Assembly: GCA_023957125.1 (NCBI GenBank)
Contig: JAMLHL010000009.1
Span: 62,001 to 126,000 of the forward strand
From: Chitinophagaceae bacterium
GTDB taxonomy: Bacteria; Bacteroidota; Bacteroidia; Chitinophagales; Chitinophagaceae
DNA: 64,000 nucleotides
Reading direction: 5' to 3'
The notes beneath the pieces were generated by a model, which saw nothing but the letters and a program-made list of their open reading frames with translations, was not told the origin of the DNA and did no database searches. Numbering within the stretch: position 1 is the stretch's first letter; every line of letters starts with the position of its first letter. The position numbers and the translations under genes were made by a program. Of the stretch, positions 26,326-36,509 are shown piece by piece.

Positions 26326-26474
26326 CCTGATCCGGAGATGCCTGATCTGACAAACATATTAATAATTGTTGGTGCTTAATTACGGTAATGAGTACAACCA
26401 CAATAATTTGAAGTATGATTAACTATGATATTGGATGGATTCATTCTGACCGCCGGTTATCCCGTTGTTTTAAA

Positions 26475-28043
26475 ATGAACTGTAGCAATTTGGTTCGCTT
26501 TTCCATCCCTTTGTTTTTTTCGGTTTTGATAACCGGCAGTCCTTCTTGTTTAGCACAAAAGCCAAAGGTATCCGTTGAAAAAATCTTATCTGTTGGAACT
26601 CAGCGTCAGCTTTTTGTGAACGATGTGCTTATTGACAATTTCACCGGGAAAGCAGCGCTTAAATTGCATCACCCGATTCCCCGGGAGATAGTTATGTTAA
26701 CCGATCAGCCGTGGGAAGGCAGTTATAGCAATTACAACAGTATTTTCAAAGACGGGGATATATACCGGATGTATTACAGAGGGGCAGACCGAGGCCCGAG
26801 AGGTGAGTTTAACCTGTCACATCCCATGGTATGGTGCTATGCGGAAAGTAAAGACGGGATACATTGGACAAAGCCGGATTTAGGTTTGTTTGAATTTAAT
26901 GGTTCCGGGAAGAACAATATCGTATTGGCGACTAAAGATTTTGGCGACTTTCATTTTACCTTAACCGATAACGTTAGTTTTTTTAAAGACAACAATCCCG
27001 GTGTTTCGCCGGATGCCCTGTATAAAGCGATTGCGGACAGGAGAAAACCGGCCTGGGAGTTGCTGGCATTTAAATCTCCCGATGGCATTCATTGGTCACC
27101 TTTGGTTGAAAAACCTATCCTTACCGATGGCACCTTTGATACGCAGAACACCGCCTTTTGGGATAGTGACAAAAATGAGTACAGAATTTATTGGCGTATT
27201 TTCATAAATGACCAAAGAGCAATCCGTACAGCCACCTCTAAAGATTTTATTCATTGGGAGAATTATTCCAATCTTCAGTTTGAAGACACAATGTATCAGC
27301 AACTCTATACCAACGGAATAATTCCTTATTACCGCGCACCTCAAATTTATATAGGTTTTCCCGCACGATATATTGACCGGGGATGGTCGAACTCTATGAG
27401 GGCGCTGCCCGAATTGGAGGAGCGCCTGAGACGGAGTTATACACAACTCAGGTATGGCACCGCGCTTACCGAAAGTTTGTTTATGGCGAGTTCGGACGGC
27501 GTCAGGTTCCAACGTTGGAATGAGGCTTTTCTTCGTCCGGGGATCGAGCGTCCCGGTACCTGGAATTACGGACAGCAGTATATCGGCTGGTCGCTGGTGG
27601 AAACCAGGTCGGCGCTTGCAGGCGAACCCAATGAACTGTCGTTATACGCGAATGAAAGTTTATGGGAGAAATCGAGCGGCGCTCTTCGAAGGTACACCTT
27701 ACGACTTGATGGTTTTGTATCAGTGAATGCGCCCATGAGCGGTGGAGCTGTTGTTACCCGTCCGTTTCGTTTCAACGGCAACCAGCTTACCATTAACTTT
27801 TCCACCTCAGCTTATGGCAGCATCCGGGTGGAGGTACAGGATTTGAAGGGTCGTCCGGTTCCGGGGTACGCGATGGAAGATTGCCCGCCCATTTTTGGCG
27901 ATACGATTGATCGTCCGGTAATATGGAATAAACGGAGCGATGCAGACAGATCCAATATTGGTGTATTAGCTGGCAAAGAAATACGTTTAAAGTTCGAAAT
28001 AAAAGATGGGGATTTATATTCATTTCAATTTCAAAACAAGTAA
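26475..28043 (+). CDS. Secreted beta-propeller protein, putative glycoside hydrolase (copy A)
   Basis: 522 residues from ATG 26475, which gives a clean signal peptide ending near CLAQ; the frame to 26415 adds a hydrophilic tail. The repeated blade motif (FKDGDIYRMYYRG, CYAESKDGIHWTKPDLGLFEFNG, FKSPDGIHWS, FWDSDKNEYRIYWR) is that of five-bladed propellers related to GH43/GH32/GH117. The C-terminal ~110 residues are a beta-sandwich-like extension. It is highly similar to the protein at 50319-51872 and more distantly to 47827-49431. No CAZy family can be fixed from sequence reading; hydrolysis of a glycan outside the inner membrane is the likely role. Confidence 0.65.
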   Translation: MNCSNLVRFSIPLFFSVLITGSPSCLAQKPKVSVEKILSVGTQRQLFVNDVLIDNFTGKAALKLHHPIPREIVMLTDQPWEGSYSNYNSIFKDGDIYRMYYRGADRGPRGEFNLSHPMVWCYAESKDGIHWTKPDLGLFEFNGSGKNNIVLATKDFGDFHFTLTDNVSFFKDNNPGVSPDALYKAIADRRKPAWELLAFKSPDGIHWSPLVEKPILTDGTFDTQNTAFWDSDKNEYRIYWRIFINDQRAIRTATSKDFIHWENYSNLQFEDTMYQQLYTNGIIPYYRAPQIYIGFPARYIDRGWSNSMRALPELEERLRRSYTQLRYGTALTESLFMASSDGVRFQRWNEAFLRPGIERPGTWNYGQQYIGWSLVETRSALAGEPNELSLYANESLWEKSSGALRRYTLRLDGFVSVNAPMSGGAVVTRPFRFNGNQLTINFSTSAYGSIRVEVQDLKGRPVPGYAMEDCPPIFGDTIDRPVIWNKRSDADRSNIGVLAGKEIRLKFEIKDGDLYSFQFQNK

Positions 28044-28113
28044 CCGCGTTTTTCGCGGGGGTAAAAGACCTGAAATTATTAATTTCTATGTTGGGTATTA
28101 AAATAAAATTAAT

Positions 28114-29058
28114 ATGGATAATCAAAAAATAAACGGACTTATTGCCGCTCCCTTTACTCCCATGAAGGCAGATGGTTCAGTCAATGCGGATTTGATACCG
28201 GATTATTATAAGTTTCTGAAGTATAATAAAGTTATCGGCGCTTTTATATGCGGTTCCACCGGGGAAGGACTTTCCTTAACCATAGAGGAAAAGAAGCTTA
28301 TTGCCGAAGCATGGGCTAATTGTGTAAAAGGGGATAAGGAGTTTAAGGTTTTTTTATTTGTGGGTGGAACCTGCCTTGCCGATTGTGTTGAACTGGCGGC
28401 GTATGCTCAACAGTTGAATTTATATGCTGTTTCATTTACGTCTCCTTTTTATTTTAGGCCGGGTAATGTTACCGCTCTTGCAGAATGCTGTAAAGAAGTG
28501 GCTGCATCGGCTCCTGATTTGCCATTTTATTATTATCATATTCCATCTTTGACAGGAGTAAACTTTCCTATGATTGACCTTTTAAAAAAGGTAAATGAGA
28601 TTATTCCAAACTTTACCGGTGTAAAATATACATACGAAGATTTTAAGGATTTTATGTCCTGTTTGCATTTCCGTCATGGAAAATATGAGATGCTTTGGGG
28701 GAGGGATGCAAATTTGTTAGCAGCTTTGTCCGTTGGAGCTCATGGAGCCGTAGGAAGTACCTACAACTATATAGCGCCGGTTTATTATGATTTAATTCAG
28801 GCATTTAATAATCATGAATTAGAGAAAGCACGGGCATTGCAGCAGAAATCAATAGAGATGGGACAGGTGTTGGAAAAATATGGCACCAGTATCCCAGTAC
28901 GTAAAGCCTATATGAAATTGATTGGACTGGACTGCGGTCCGGTTAGATTACCCTTACGGAATTTGGATGAGGAGACTTTTACATTAATGAAGAAAAACGT
29001 TGAGCAAAATGACTATCTGAGTATCTCATCAGGAAGCCTTCCGGGGATTACTATATAA
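28114..29058 (+). CDS. DapA/N-acetylneuraminate lyase family aldolase (copy A)
   Basis: 314 residues, a DHDPS/NAL-type TIM barrel. GSTGEG (47-52) binds the pyruvate carboxylate, Tyr139-141 lies in FYYYHIPSLTGV (the NAL-like form), and Lys171 in GVKYT forms the Schiff base. The family cleaves 2-keto-3-deoxy acids or sialic acid to pyruvate and an aldehyde or aldose. Pathway context (MFS, YhcH, tagaturonate-reductase-like) favours a catabolic lyase, not lysine synthesis. A related copy is at 53400. The gene is visibly more AT-rich than the flanking hydrolase genes. Confidence 0.88.
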   Translation: MDNQKINGLIAAPFTPMKADGSVNADLIPDYYKFLKYNKVIGAFICGSTGEGLSLTIEEKKLIAEAWANCVKGDKEFKVFLFVGGTCLADCVELAAYAQQLNLYAVSFTSPFYFRPGNVTALAECCKEVAASAPDLPFYYYHIPSLTGVNFPMIDLLKKVNEIIPNFTGVKYTYEDFKDFMSCLHFRHGKYEMLWGRDANLLAALSVGAHGAVGSTYNYIAPVYYDLIQAFNNHELEKARALQQKSIEMGQVLEKYGTSIPVRKAYMKLIGLDCGPVRLPLRNLDEETFTLMKKNVEQNDYLSISSGSLPGITI

Positions 29059-29149
29059 GATATCGGGAACAGAAATGAATTCTAAAACGATTTTTATTTG
29101 ATTGGAGTAATCGCTTAATCTATATATTGAGGGTTATAAACTGAAGAAC

Positions 29150-29602
29150 ATGATTTTGGATACTTTATCAAATGCAGACAAGTATTTATGTGTTCATCCT
29201 TTGTTTGCAGAAGTTTTTGAGCATATCAAAAATATAAACTTTGAAAGCATTGAAGAGGGCGGATACAAATTACAGGAAGATAACATAATGGTAATTATCA
29301 CTAACCAGCGGGGTAGGACCGTGGAGGAGGCAATTTCTAAATTTGAATGTCATAACCGGTATATTGATATACAATTATGTGTAAGCGGACAAGAGCAAAT
29401 CGGCTGGAAACCGCGTGAGAAATGTATTCATCAAAAATCGGGTTATAACGAAGATAGAGATGTGACTTTTTTCGAGGATACTCCGGATACGTTTTTAAAA
29501 TTAACCAACAGCCAGTTTGCTGTTTTTTTTCCCAATGATGTTCATGCTCCGATGATTGGGGATGGAATTATTAAAAAGATGATTTTTAAAATAAAACATT
29601 GA
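29150..29602 (+). CDS. YhcH/YjgK/YiaL (DUF386) family protein
   Basis: 150 residues, a cupin-like domain. MILDTLSNADKY at the start, YEI-like ECHNRYIDIQLCVSGQEQIGW, and FFPNDVHAPMIG near the end are characteristic of the family; the His of CHNRYIDIQ and of DVHAP are the metal-binding candidates. Members are thought to be sugar anomerases or epimerases for sialic acid and galactosides. Standing between an NAL-like aldolase and a uronate-type reductase, a role in opening or interconverting the imported sugar fits. Confidence 0.9.
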   Translation: MILDTLSNADKYLCVHPLFAEVFEHIKNINFESIEEGGYKLQEDNIMVIITNQRGRTVEEAISKFECHNRYIDIQLCVSGQEQIGWKPREKCIHQKSGYNEDRDVTFFEDTPDTFLKLTNSQFAVFFPNDVHAPMIGDGIIKKMIFKIKH

Positions 29603-29701
29603 CTATAAATCTAACGATTATCAGCAGGTGTTTAATTGTCATTAGAGCGGGGATGAGATAGGAAGTACGGGACTGAGAAAAAACGATAAAAACAGGAGAT
29701 T

Positions 29702-31204
29702 ATGAAATTGAAGCAATCAATTTTAAGAGAGATCAAAAGCCAGCATATACTTCTACCTAAGGAGGGTGCGTTTCATTTGCCGGAAAAAGTTCTTCAGTTT
29801 GGTACGGGCAGACTTCTTCGCGGCTTACCTGATTATTATATAGATAAAGCCAACAGAGCAGGCGTTTTTAATGGCAGGGTAGTAGCGGTTAAATCAACGA
29901 ATAAAGGAGATATTTCTGCATACCGGAAACAGGATCGGCTATATACAATCTGTGAACGAGAGATTGTAAACAATAAAATGGTGAAAGCGAATACGGTCTC
30001 GGCTGCCATCAGCAGGGTGTTGGTGGCACAGGATGAATGGCCGGATGTATTGCAGTGTGCCCATAATAGGGAATTGAGGATTATTATTTCCAATACTACG
30101 GAGGTAGGGATTCAGTTATTTCCAGATGAGGATATAAGAAAGAATCCTCCAAAATCATTTCCGGGAAAATTGCTGGCTTTTTTATATGAACGATTCAGCG
30201 CTTTTGGTGGAGACACTGAGAGCGGAATGGTGATCATTCCTACTGAGCTGATTCCCGATAATGGAATAAGATTGAAAGCTGTAGTAACCGAACTTGCCGT
30301 TTTGAATGACTTAGGGTTAGAGTTTATTCAATGGCTTGAAACACGCAATCATTTTTGCAGTTCCCTGGTGGATAGAATTGTGAGTGTTCCCAATGAAACA
30401 ACCGGACCTCTTCTGGAAAAACAGTTGGGGTATAAAGATGACCTGTTAACAATAACCGAAATGTATAGTTTGTGGGTGATTGAGGGCGATGACCAAATAA
30501 AGGAAATATTATCCTTTCAAAAAGCAGATAAAGGGCTTGTCATTATTCCGGACATTGAGATTTACAGGGAATTAAAGCTACGATTACTCAACGCACCTCA
30601 TACCTTCACATGCGGTATAGCTTTTCTTGCCGGTTACGATACTGTTCAAAGTGCTATGGAGGATAAGCTTTCCGAATCCTTTATTTCACATCTTATATTC
30701 AGAGAAATAATTCCATCCATGTCAAGTGATATTGATCAGTCTGCTAAAGAAGAATATGCCGCCCATGTACTCAATCGGTTTAGAAACCCATTTATGAATC
30801 ATTACTGGAAGAACATTACCCTTAATTACAGTTCTAAAGTAAGAATGCGCTGTGTTCCTTTAATTTTAAATTATTATAAAAACAATAACACAGTACCTCC
30901 TTTATTTTCACTTTCGTTTGCGGCCTATTTGTATTTTATGAAAGCTGTGAAAAAAGAAGGGGGAGCCTTTTATGGCGTATTGAATGGCGAATATTATTTA
31001 TTGGAAGATGATGAGGCAGCCCTGTTCTATTCATTATGGCAGAAAAAAAATCCCGGGACGCTGGTAGTTGAGGTATTAAAGGAAAAACCCTTATGGGGGG
31101 ATGATCTCACGCTGCTTCCCGGCTTTTCACAGGCTGTAACGGATCATTTGAACAGCATCATCAATACAGGCATGAAGAAAACACTGCAGAGTTTTGTTTT
31201 GTAA
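29702..31204 (+). CDS. Tagaturonate reductase-like (UxaB) mannitol dehydrogenase family enzyme
   Basis: 500 residues. The polyol/mannitol dehydrogenase fold is shown by VLQFGTGRLLRGLPDYYIDKAN (NAD-binding), VVAVKSTNKGD, SNTTEVGIQL, IPTELIPDNG, DRIVSVPNE and the C-terminal helical part with LNAPHTFTCGIAFLAG and KVRMRCVPLI. The family interconverts tagaturonate/altronate or fructuronate/mannonate with NAD. Length matches UxaB (~480-500). The expected partners UxaA and UxaC are not in the window, so the pathway is incomplete locally and the symbol is not given. Confidence 0.85.
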   Translation: MKLKQSILREIKSQHILLPKEGAFHLPEKVLQFGTGRLLRGLPDYYIDKANRAGVFNGRVVAVKSTNKGDISAYRKQDRLYTICEREIVNNKMVKANTVSAAISRVLVAQDEWPDVLQCAHNRELRIIISNTTEVGIQLFPDEDIRKNPPKSFPGKLLAFLYERFSAFGGDTESGMVIIPTELIPDNGIRLKAVVTELAVLNDLGLEFIQWLETRNHFCSSLVDRIVSVPNETTGPLLEKQLGYKDDLLTITEMYSLWVIEGDDQIKEILSFQKADKGLVIIPDIEIYRELKLRLLNAPHTFTCGIAFLAGYDTVQSAMEDKLSESFISHLIFREIIPSMSSDIDQSAKEEYAAHVLNRFRNPFMNHYWKNITLNYSSKVRMRCVPLILNYYKNNNTVPPLFSLSFAAYLYFMKAVKKEGGAFYGVLNGEYYLLEDDEAALFYSLWQKKNPGTLVVEVLKEKPLWGDDLTLLPGFSQAVTDHLNSIINTGMKKTLQSFVL

Positions 31205-31285
31205 TATTCTGCTTTTTTACAGAAGGCCAGCCTCCCTGAAATGAGGTTAGTGTTAAAATTTCTATTACCAAAATTTCACGAATCA

Positions 31286-32530
31286 ATGAACAATATGTAC
31301 AAGCGTCTGTTAATGTTACTGATAATGGCTGCGCCGGGATTGGGCGTGTTCGCACAGGAAAAGCTGGCAGTAAATGGCGAGATACCTGTTTTAGCCTGGG
31401 TGGGCATTCCGGAGAAAGAAACTACCATAGAACGTTTTAAGGAGTTGAAGGAATCGGGTATCAATATCAATTATTCCTATTATTCCAATGTGGAAGCTGT
31501 AGAAAAAGCGCTGGACATAGCAGGTAAGACTGGTGTGAAGCTAATGCCTTATTGTCCGGAATTGCAATCGGAACCCGAGAAAACGGTTAAACGGCTGATG
31601 AAACACCCGGCGTTTTATGGATATCACCTGCGTGACGAACCCCACGCAAGGGATTTCCCTGAATTGGGGGACTGGATGAAAAGAATTCAGGCTATAGACA
31701 AACAACATCCCTGTTATATTAATCTTTTTCCCAATTACGGCAAGCCAGAACGGTTTTTTGAAAAGGGTTATATTCTTCCACCCGGAAAAGATATTTATGA
31801 AGAATATGTAAATGCATTTCTAAAAGATGTACCTGTTTCTTTTATCTCCTTCGATCATTACCCGGTAATAGAAAACGACGGGATCAGAACACTTCGCCCG
31901 GAATGGTATAAAAACCTGGAGATCATTGCTGCCGCTTCGAAAAAGAGCGGGCTTCCGTTTTGGGCATTTGCGCGATCGGTTGCTTATGGTCGCTCCCCTG
32001 TATCCACTTTAGCGGAAATCAGGTTGCAGTTATACAGCAATCTGGCTTACGGGGCGCAGGGCTTGCAGTATTTTACCTATTGGACGCCTGATATTAATTC
32101 AAGATGGGATTTTCATCATGCCCCCATTGATCTCGAAGGCAGGCGTACCGCAATGTACGACCGCATCAGCGAGGTGAACCGGATCATACAACATCTTGCA
32201 GGCGTATTCCTGGATGCCCGCCTGGTTTGGGCGGCTCACACAGGAAAAAGAATCCCCCAGGGAACAAGGCGCATAGCCCGGCTGCCCGATCCGGTAAAAA
32301 TGTTGGAGACAAGTGATAGCGGCGCGGTGGTATCCCTGCTTGAGAAAGGAAACCGGCAATTCTTCGTTATTGTTAACCGTGACTTTCAAAATACGATGAA
32401 ACTCACTATTGTTACAGACGAATCAGTAAAAAAAATATTAAAAGACGGAACGTTGGTTCCGGCAAACGCTTATGCCCGTTCTCTGGAAGTTGATCCGGGG
32501 GATATGGCTTTATATACATGGGAAAAGTAA
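31286..32530 (+). CDS. Secreted TIM-barrel glycosidase-like protein
   Basis: 414 residues from ATG 31286, chosen because MNNMYKRLLMLLIMAAPGLGVFAQ forms a proper signal peptide; the frame begins earlier at 31241. A clan-A-like barrel is suggested by GYHLRDEPHARD (Glu118 in DEP as possible acid/base), FISFDHYPVIE and GAQGLQYFTYWTP, followed by a C-terminal beta domain. It resembles beta-galactosidase-like GH42 or related putative glycosidases, but the family is not certain. It belongs to the + strand hydrolase run 31.3-38.0 kb. Confidence 0.6.
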   Translation: MNNMYKRLLMLLIMAAPGLGVFAQEKLAVNGEIPVLAWVGIPEKETTIERFKELKESGININYSYYSNVEAVEKALDIAGKTGVKLMPYCPELQSEPEKTVKRLMKHPAFYGYHLRDEPHARDFPELGDWMKRIQAIDKQHPCYINLFPNYGKPERFFEKGYILPPGKDIYEEYVNAFLKDVPVSFISFDHYPVIENDGIRTLRPEWYKNLEIIAAASKKSGLPFWAFARSVAYGRSPVSTLAEIRLQLYSNLAYGAQGLQYFTYWTPDINSRWDFHHAPIDLEGRRTAMYDRISEVNRIIQHLAGVFLDARLVWAAHTGKRIPQGTRRIARLPDPVKMLETSDSGAVVSLLEKGNRQFFVIVNRDFQNTMKLTIVTDESVKKILKDGTLVPANAYARSLEVDPGDMALYTWEK

Positions 32531-32580
32531 TAAACAGCTGCAATATTTTGTACAGTTTTTTTTAATAATTTTTGCTCATA

Positions 32581-34950
32581 ATGATAAAACCTGATCGCTT
32601 ACTGTTTATCGCTTTCTATTGGATCCTTTTTCCTGTAGAGAATCAGGCACAGTTCGCAGTTGTCCCGCCCCCGGCGGATACTCTGCCTTCAGGTGTCATT
32701 TCAAGCTCCGGCTATTTTCCTGAAGATCATTTGCCGGTGATAGGCGCCTGGTTTTGGCAGAAAGAAGCTTTTAAGCCTGGCGGGTACAAATATTTCATTG
32801 ATATTGTTAGAGATCATTCCTGCTATAACTGGTTGACAACCGCTGTTAAGGCGCCGGGAAAAACAATTGCCGATTTTGATGTTCATAATCAGATAAAACA
32901 GGCAGTGGTCTATGCCAACAAGCATGGCATTAAAATGTCGTTGTGGCTGGACCCAAGATTGTTACGATGGAAATTTAAAGAAATGTACCCGGATGAGCTC
33001 CAGGAATCACTATGGTTAAACGAAGTTGCACTTTCAGAAAAAAAACCTGTTGAGGCTGTGGTTAAAAGTATCGCACTTGGTGACCATATGACACACGGTC
33101 AGACGGATTTTATTCCGCTTGAAGGGTCATTGGTCCGGGTTTATTCTTATCATAAAACAACACATGGCATTGATCCCCGGACTTTGGAGGATATAACTGA
33201 TAAGTGCACAGTAAAGATAGCTTGTAAAGATTCAGTGGTTGTAAGTATCCCCGGGATTGGAGAACCCGGTTCGATGAAGGCTTGTGTAATGGTTTCATTT
33301 ATCCGGCTGACCCCCGATGTGTTTGCTCCTCATTTGATAGAATTCCAAAACAAAATAATTGAAGATTACGCCGATGTTCCTTTGAGCGGCGCAGAGTATC
33401 CCGAATGGGGATTCCCTCCCAGTTACCCGGTCATGAATACCAAAAGCCTGGGGCATTTTTGGTATTCAAAGCACTATGCTGAAGCGTATGCAAAAAAGAC
33501 AGGTGGAAGGGATCTACTGGCGGATTGCCTGCTGATGTATATTGGCGTAAACGGAGAAGAGCGCAATCGCCTGATGGCCATCAATAATTATATGGCACTG
33601 AACCGGCAACGGAACACCGACCTGGAAGATGATTTCTACCGTGCAACAAAAAAAACCTTCGGCCAGGGATCCACAGTGATCAACCACCCCACCTGGTGGC
33701 CATATCCGAATCAGTTGGAATTCAGAAAAAATGGCTTACACTGGTGGGCGGCAACGCGGGATCTGGCACAAACGGATGAAACCACTCCTTTTGCAGTACG
33801 TACTGCTCTCGCCAAGAAATGGAATAGCCGCGTCTGGTACAATCAGTATTACGCCACTACTGAAAAAGATTATCAAATCGCTCTCTGGAGTTCGGTGTTG
33901 GGAGGCGGCCGGGTTGATTTCCATCCCTATTATCCTAATACCGGCAGGAACGAAAGATTAAATGAAAGATTGGGCGGAGCGCTTGAACTTCTTCGTGGTG
34001 ATCTCATGCGGGGAGAAAGCAGGGTACGGCTTCTGGACTTTATCAGTAAAAGCCCCCTGGATTGCCCCGTGGCTGTGATCTTTGGTCATACTGCTGCAAT
34101 GAACTGGGCAGCCCCTTATTTTGAAGATGTGGGAATGGGAATCGCGGATAGTCTGTGGCGTATGGGTATCCCTACCGATCTGATCCCCACCAGTGAAATC
34201 GGGAATAAGAGTTTGTATATTGATAAAGACGGATGGGTGTGCTATGGTAAGCAGCGTTATGCGGCTGTCATTCTATATAATCCCGAGTTTGAGGGTTCAC
34301 TGACGGCTGATTTTTTTAATGAGGCCGCCAAAGGGAAAACCGCCCTGTTTCGCGTGGGTAACTGGACAAAGGATTTTAACGGGCAGTTTTATAATGGAAA
34401 TCCGGCTTTGCCTCGTACAATGGCCCCGGGTGATATTAAGTCAATAACATCCGGTATTCGCGGGATATTGAAAAAGCATGGCATTCCCCTCCAATCACCA
34501 GCAACACAGACACTGGGCGGTTTTGCAACATCTTCCAATGCGCCGTCCGCTACGGGATTCTGCCGTCTTATTGACGGGACGCTCATTCAGGTGGCAGGAA
34601 GTAATGATATGGCTGGAGACCGGATCAACTCCAAAATGAAAATCGGAAAACATGAGGTCGTCTTTGATGCCGTTGGAGTGGCCGCTGTAAAACTCGATGA
34701 ATCAGGCCGGTTGCTGGCTCTGGCGGCTGGAGGGTTGCAATATTTTAAGGCAGGGAAAATGACGATCCGCCTGGATGAACGAACAGATCTTTCTTTATGG
34801 ATGACAGACAATGGAGCATACAAAGGAGTGGTCCAGGGAATGGAAGGGGAAATACCGCAACAACTGCTGAACATTACCGGTAACTGGACACGTATTTCTA
34901 TTCCTACCTCTTTAACCTGGGATCATCGTTCAGTTTCGATTGGAAAATAA
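32581..34950 (+). CDS. Large secreted protein, putative glycoside hydrolase of unknown family
   Basis: 789 residues from ATG 32581 (a TTG nine bases upstream is in frame). A signal peptide ends near VENQAQ. The first ~430 residues look like a TIM barrel (IGAWFWQKEAF, HGIKMSLWLDPRLL, SGAEYPEWGFPPSYP, INHPTWWPYPNQLEF). The next ~200 contain an amidotransferase-like fold as in GH42 trimerisation domains (VAVIFGHTAAMNW, DLIPTSEI, YAAVILYNPEF). The C-terminus is beta-rich. Catalytic residues are not assigned. It sits 56 bp after the preceding hydrolase and 5 bp before the next, so one operon. Confidence 0.55.
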   Translation: MIKPDRLLFIAFYWILFPVENQAQFAVVPPPADTLPSGVISSSGYFPEDHLPVIGAWFWQKEAFKPGGYKYFIDIVRDHSCYNWLTTAVKAPGKTIADFDVHNQIKQAVVYANKHGIKMSLWLDPRLLRWKFKEMYPDELQESLWLNEVALSEKKPVEAVVKSIALGDHMTHGQTDFIPLEGSLVRVYSYHKTTHGIDPRTLEDITDKCTVKIACKDSVVVSIPGIGEPGSMKACVMVSFIRLTPDVFAPHLIEFQNKIIEDYADVPLSGAEYPEWGFPPSYPVMNTKSLGHFWYSKHYAEAYAKKTGGRDLLADCLLMYIGVNGEERNRLMAINNYMALNRQRNTDLEDDFYRATKKTFGQGSTVINHPTWWPYPNQLEFRKNGLHWWAATRDLAQTDETTPFAVRTALAKKWNSRVWYNQYYATTEKDYQIALWSSVLGGGRVDFHPYYPNTGRNERLNERLGGALELLRGDLMRGESRVRLLDFISKSPLDCPVAVIFGHTAAMNWAAPYFEDVGMGIADSLWRMGIPTDLIPTSEIGNKSLYIDKDGWVCYGKQRYAAVILYNPEFEGSLTADFFNEAAKGKTALFRVGNWTKDFNGQFYNGNPALPRTMAPGDIKSITSGIRGILKKHGIPLQSPATQTLGGFATSSNAPSATGFCRLIDGTLIQVAGSNDMAGDRINSKMKIGKHEVVFDAVGVAAVKLDESGRLLALAAGGLQYFKAGKMTIRLDERTDLSLWMTDNGAYKGVVQGMEGEIPQQLLNITGNWTRISIPTSLTWDHRSVSIGK

Positions 34951-34955
34951 AACTA

Positions 34956-36455
34956 ATGGTCATGAAAATACTTTTGATTGTTTTGACAGGATTACTGTTA
35001 ACAGGCACTTTTTCCTGCCGCCAGAGAAGTATAAGCAAAGGAATTGATACAGTTTACACTGTGGAGGATCCTACCGGGGTCAAAGTTCATGGCATAGGAG
35101 CAGAACTGGATCCACATTTTTTTTCATACTGCGTTGGGCATGCAGAGCATCCCGCTTCTGAAAAAGACTGGGATATTGTTGTGGACCGGGTAAAGCATTT
35201 ACGGCTACAGATGTTCAGGGTAATGGTGCAACCCCAGTGGTTCGAGCCATTCAATGATGATAACGATCCTGATCATATCAACTGGAACGGACTGGATTTT
35301 GACACGCCGGAAATGAAATCGCTTTACCGGGTCTTAGATTTAGCACAGCAGAATGGGATTAATGTATTACTGGTTTCATGGGGCTGTCCCCGGAAAAGCT
35401 TCCTGGCAGACGGACACAGTACTTTCCCAAGCTGGATCGTTGGGCCCAAAAACGAGGCTGAATATGCTGAAAATCTCTCTATTTTAATTCAGCATCTCGT
35501 CATAAAAAAGGGATATACCTGTATTAAGGAAATTACTCCTTATAATGAACCCAACTTGTTTTATTTCATGGATGGAAAGGTTAGTGTTGATTCATACATC
35601 TCGATGTGTAAAAAACTGGACGCTAAGTTCAAATCGGATAATATCCGCAGCTTAGTAGATTTTAACCTGGTTGACGAAAGTGGCGGATATGATTTTTTAA
35701 AAAAATGTGCGGACGAATTGCATGATGAAGCTGATTTAATGAATTCCCATATGTACACTTTTGGGTATGGCACGCCCAATCAGGATATCCTGAATTACGA
35801 GGAGAAAAACAGGAATACTGTTCCCGGCAGACTTCCGCATTTTATTGGTGAATTTGGTTCTAACCAAGTCAAGGGCGCTTACCTGCAATCGGATATTGAT
35901 GAATATTTGAGAGGGGTATTGATTGTCCGGCTGATGCTGAACGTATTTAATGCAGGGGCATCCGGGATGAGCTACTGGAGCTTATTTGATGAATATTATT
36001 ATAAAAATGCACCCTATGATGAAGGACTAATGAAAACCGGTTTATGGCGGTATAAAAAAAGCAGTTATGCGGGGTCTGAATTTTATGATCATATACAAGA
36101 AGATTTTCAACTCCGTCCCCAGTATTTTGCGTATGGCTTAATGACCAATCATGTGAAGCCCGGTGCGGCAATCTATCCCGTTAAAACAGGTAAAGAAAAT
36201 GTAGCCGCATCCGCATTCCGCAATCAGGATGGCAAATGGGTTTATGTGATCGCTAATGAACAAACTGATAAGTTGAAAATATCTTTATTCAATAATTTTC
36301 AGAGAAAAGGGGTGTTTAATGTATTTCAATATATCGAAAAAGACCTTTCCGGCGGTAATGAAATGATCGGGGCTTCTGGTTCGGTAGTGCAGAACGGGAG
36401 GGCTCTTCCTATTGAAGTGCCGGCACGGTCGGTTGTTTTGCTTCACCAGCAATGA
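34956..36455 (+). CDS. Lipoprotein glycoside hydrolase, clan GH-A (GH30/GH39/GH5-like)
   Basis: 499 residues. A lipoprotein signal ends at LTGTFSC (Cys21); ATG 34962 is an equally good start. The clan-A catalytic pair is visible: N197-E198-P199 in ITPYNEPNL as acid/base and E299 in HFIGEFGSN as nucleophile. The N-terminal strand KVHGIGAELD and the C-terminal beta domain agree with GH30- or GH39-like retaining enzymes. Surface or periplasmic cleavage of a beta-linked glycan is expected. It follows the 789-residue protein by five bases. Confidence 0.75.
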   Translation: MVMKILLIVLTGLLLTGTFSCRQRSISKGIDTVYTVEDPTGVKVHGIGAELDPHFFSYCVGHAEHPASEKDWDIVVDRVKHLRLQMFRVMVQPQWFEPFNDDNDPDHINWNGLDFDTPEMKSLYRVLDLAQQNGINVLLVSWGCPRKSFLADGHSTFPSWIVGPKNEAEYAENLSILIQHLVIKKGYTCIKEITPYNEPNLFYFMDGKVSVDSYISMCKKLDAKFKSDNIRSLVDFNLVDESGGYDFLKKCADELHDEADLMNSHMYTFGYGTPNQDILNYEEKNRNTVPGRLPHFIGEFGSNQVKGAYLQSDIDEYLRGVLIVRLMLNVFNAGASGMSYWSLFDEYYYKNAPYDEGLMKTGLWRYKKSSYAGSEFYDHIQEDFQLRPQYFAYGLMTNHVKPGAAIYPVKTGKENVAASAFRNQDGKWVYVIANEQTDKLKISLFNNFQRKGVFNVFQYIEKDLSGGNEMIGASGSVVQNGRALPIEVPARSVVLLHQQ

Positions 36456-36509
36456 TACCCGGGCTTGCTATATTTTACAAACATAACCATGTAATAATCT
36501 GACCCGGCC

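Noticed and set aside
28114..29058. Lysine-biosynthesis dapA.
   Set aside because: The YYYHIP variant and catabolic neighbours indicate a lyase of the NAL/2-keto-3-deoxy acid kind.
29609..29645. Possible fourth, degenerate copy of the 37-bp operator upstream of the UxaB-like gene.
   Set aside because: Half-site-like words TATCAG and CATTAG are 21 bp apart, but the rest does not match and no TAnnTTTG element lies 20 bp downstream (TACGGGAC instead).
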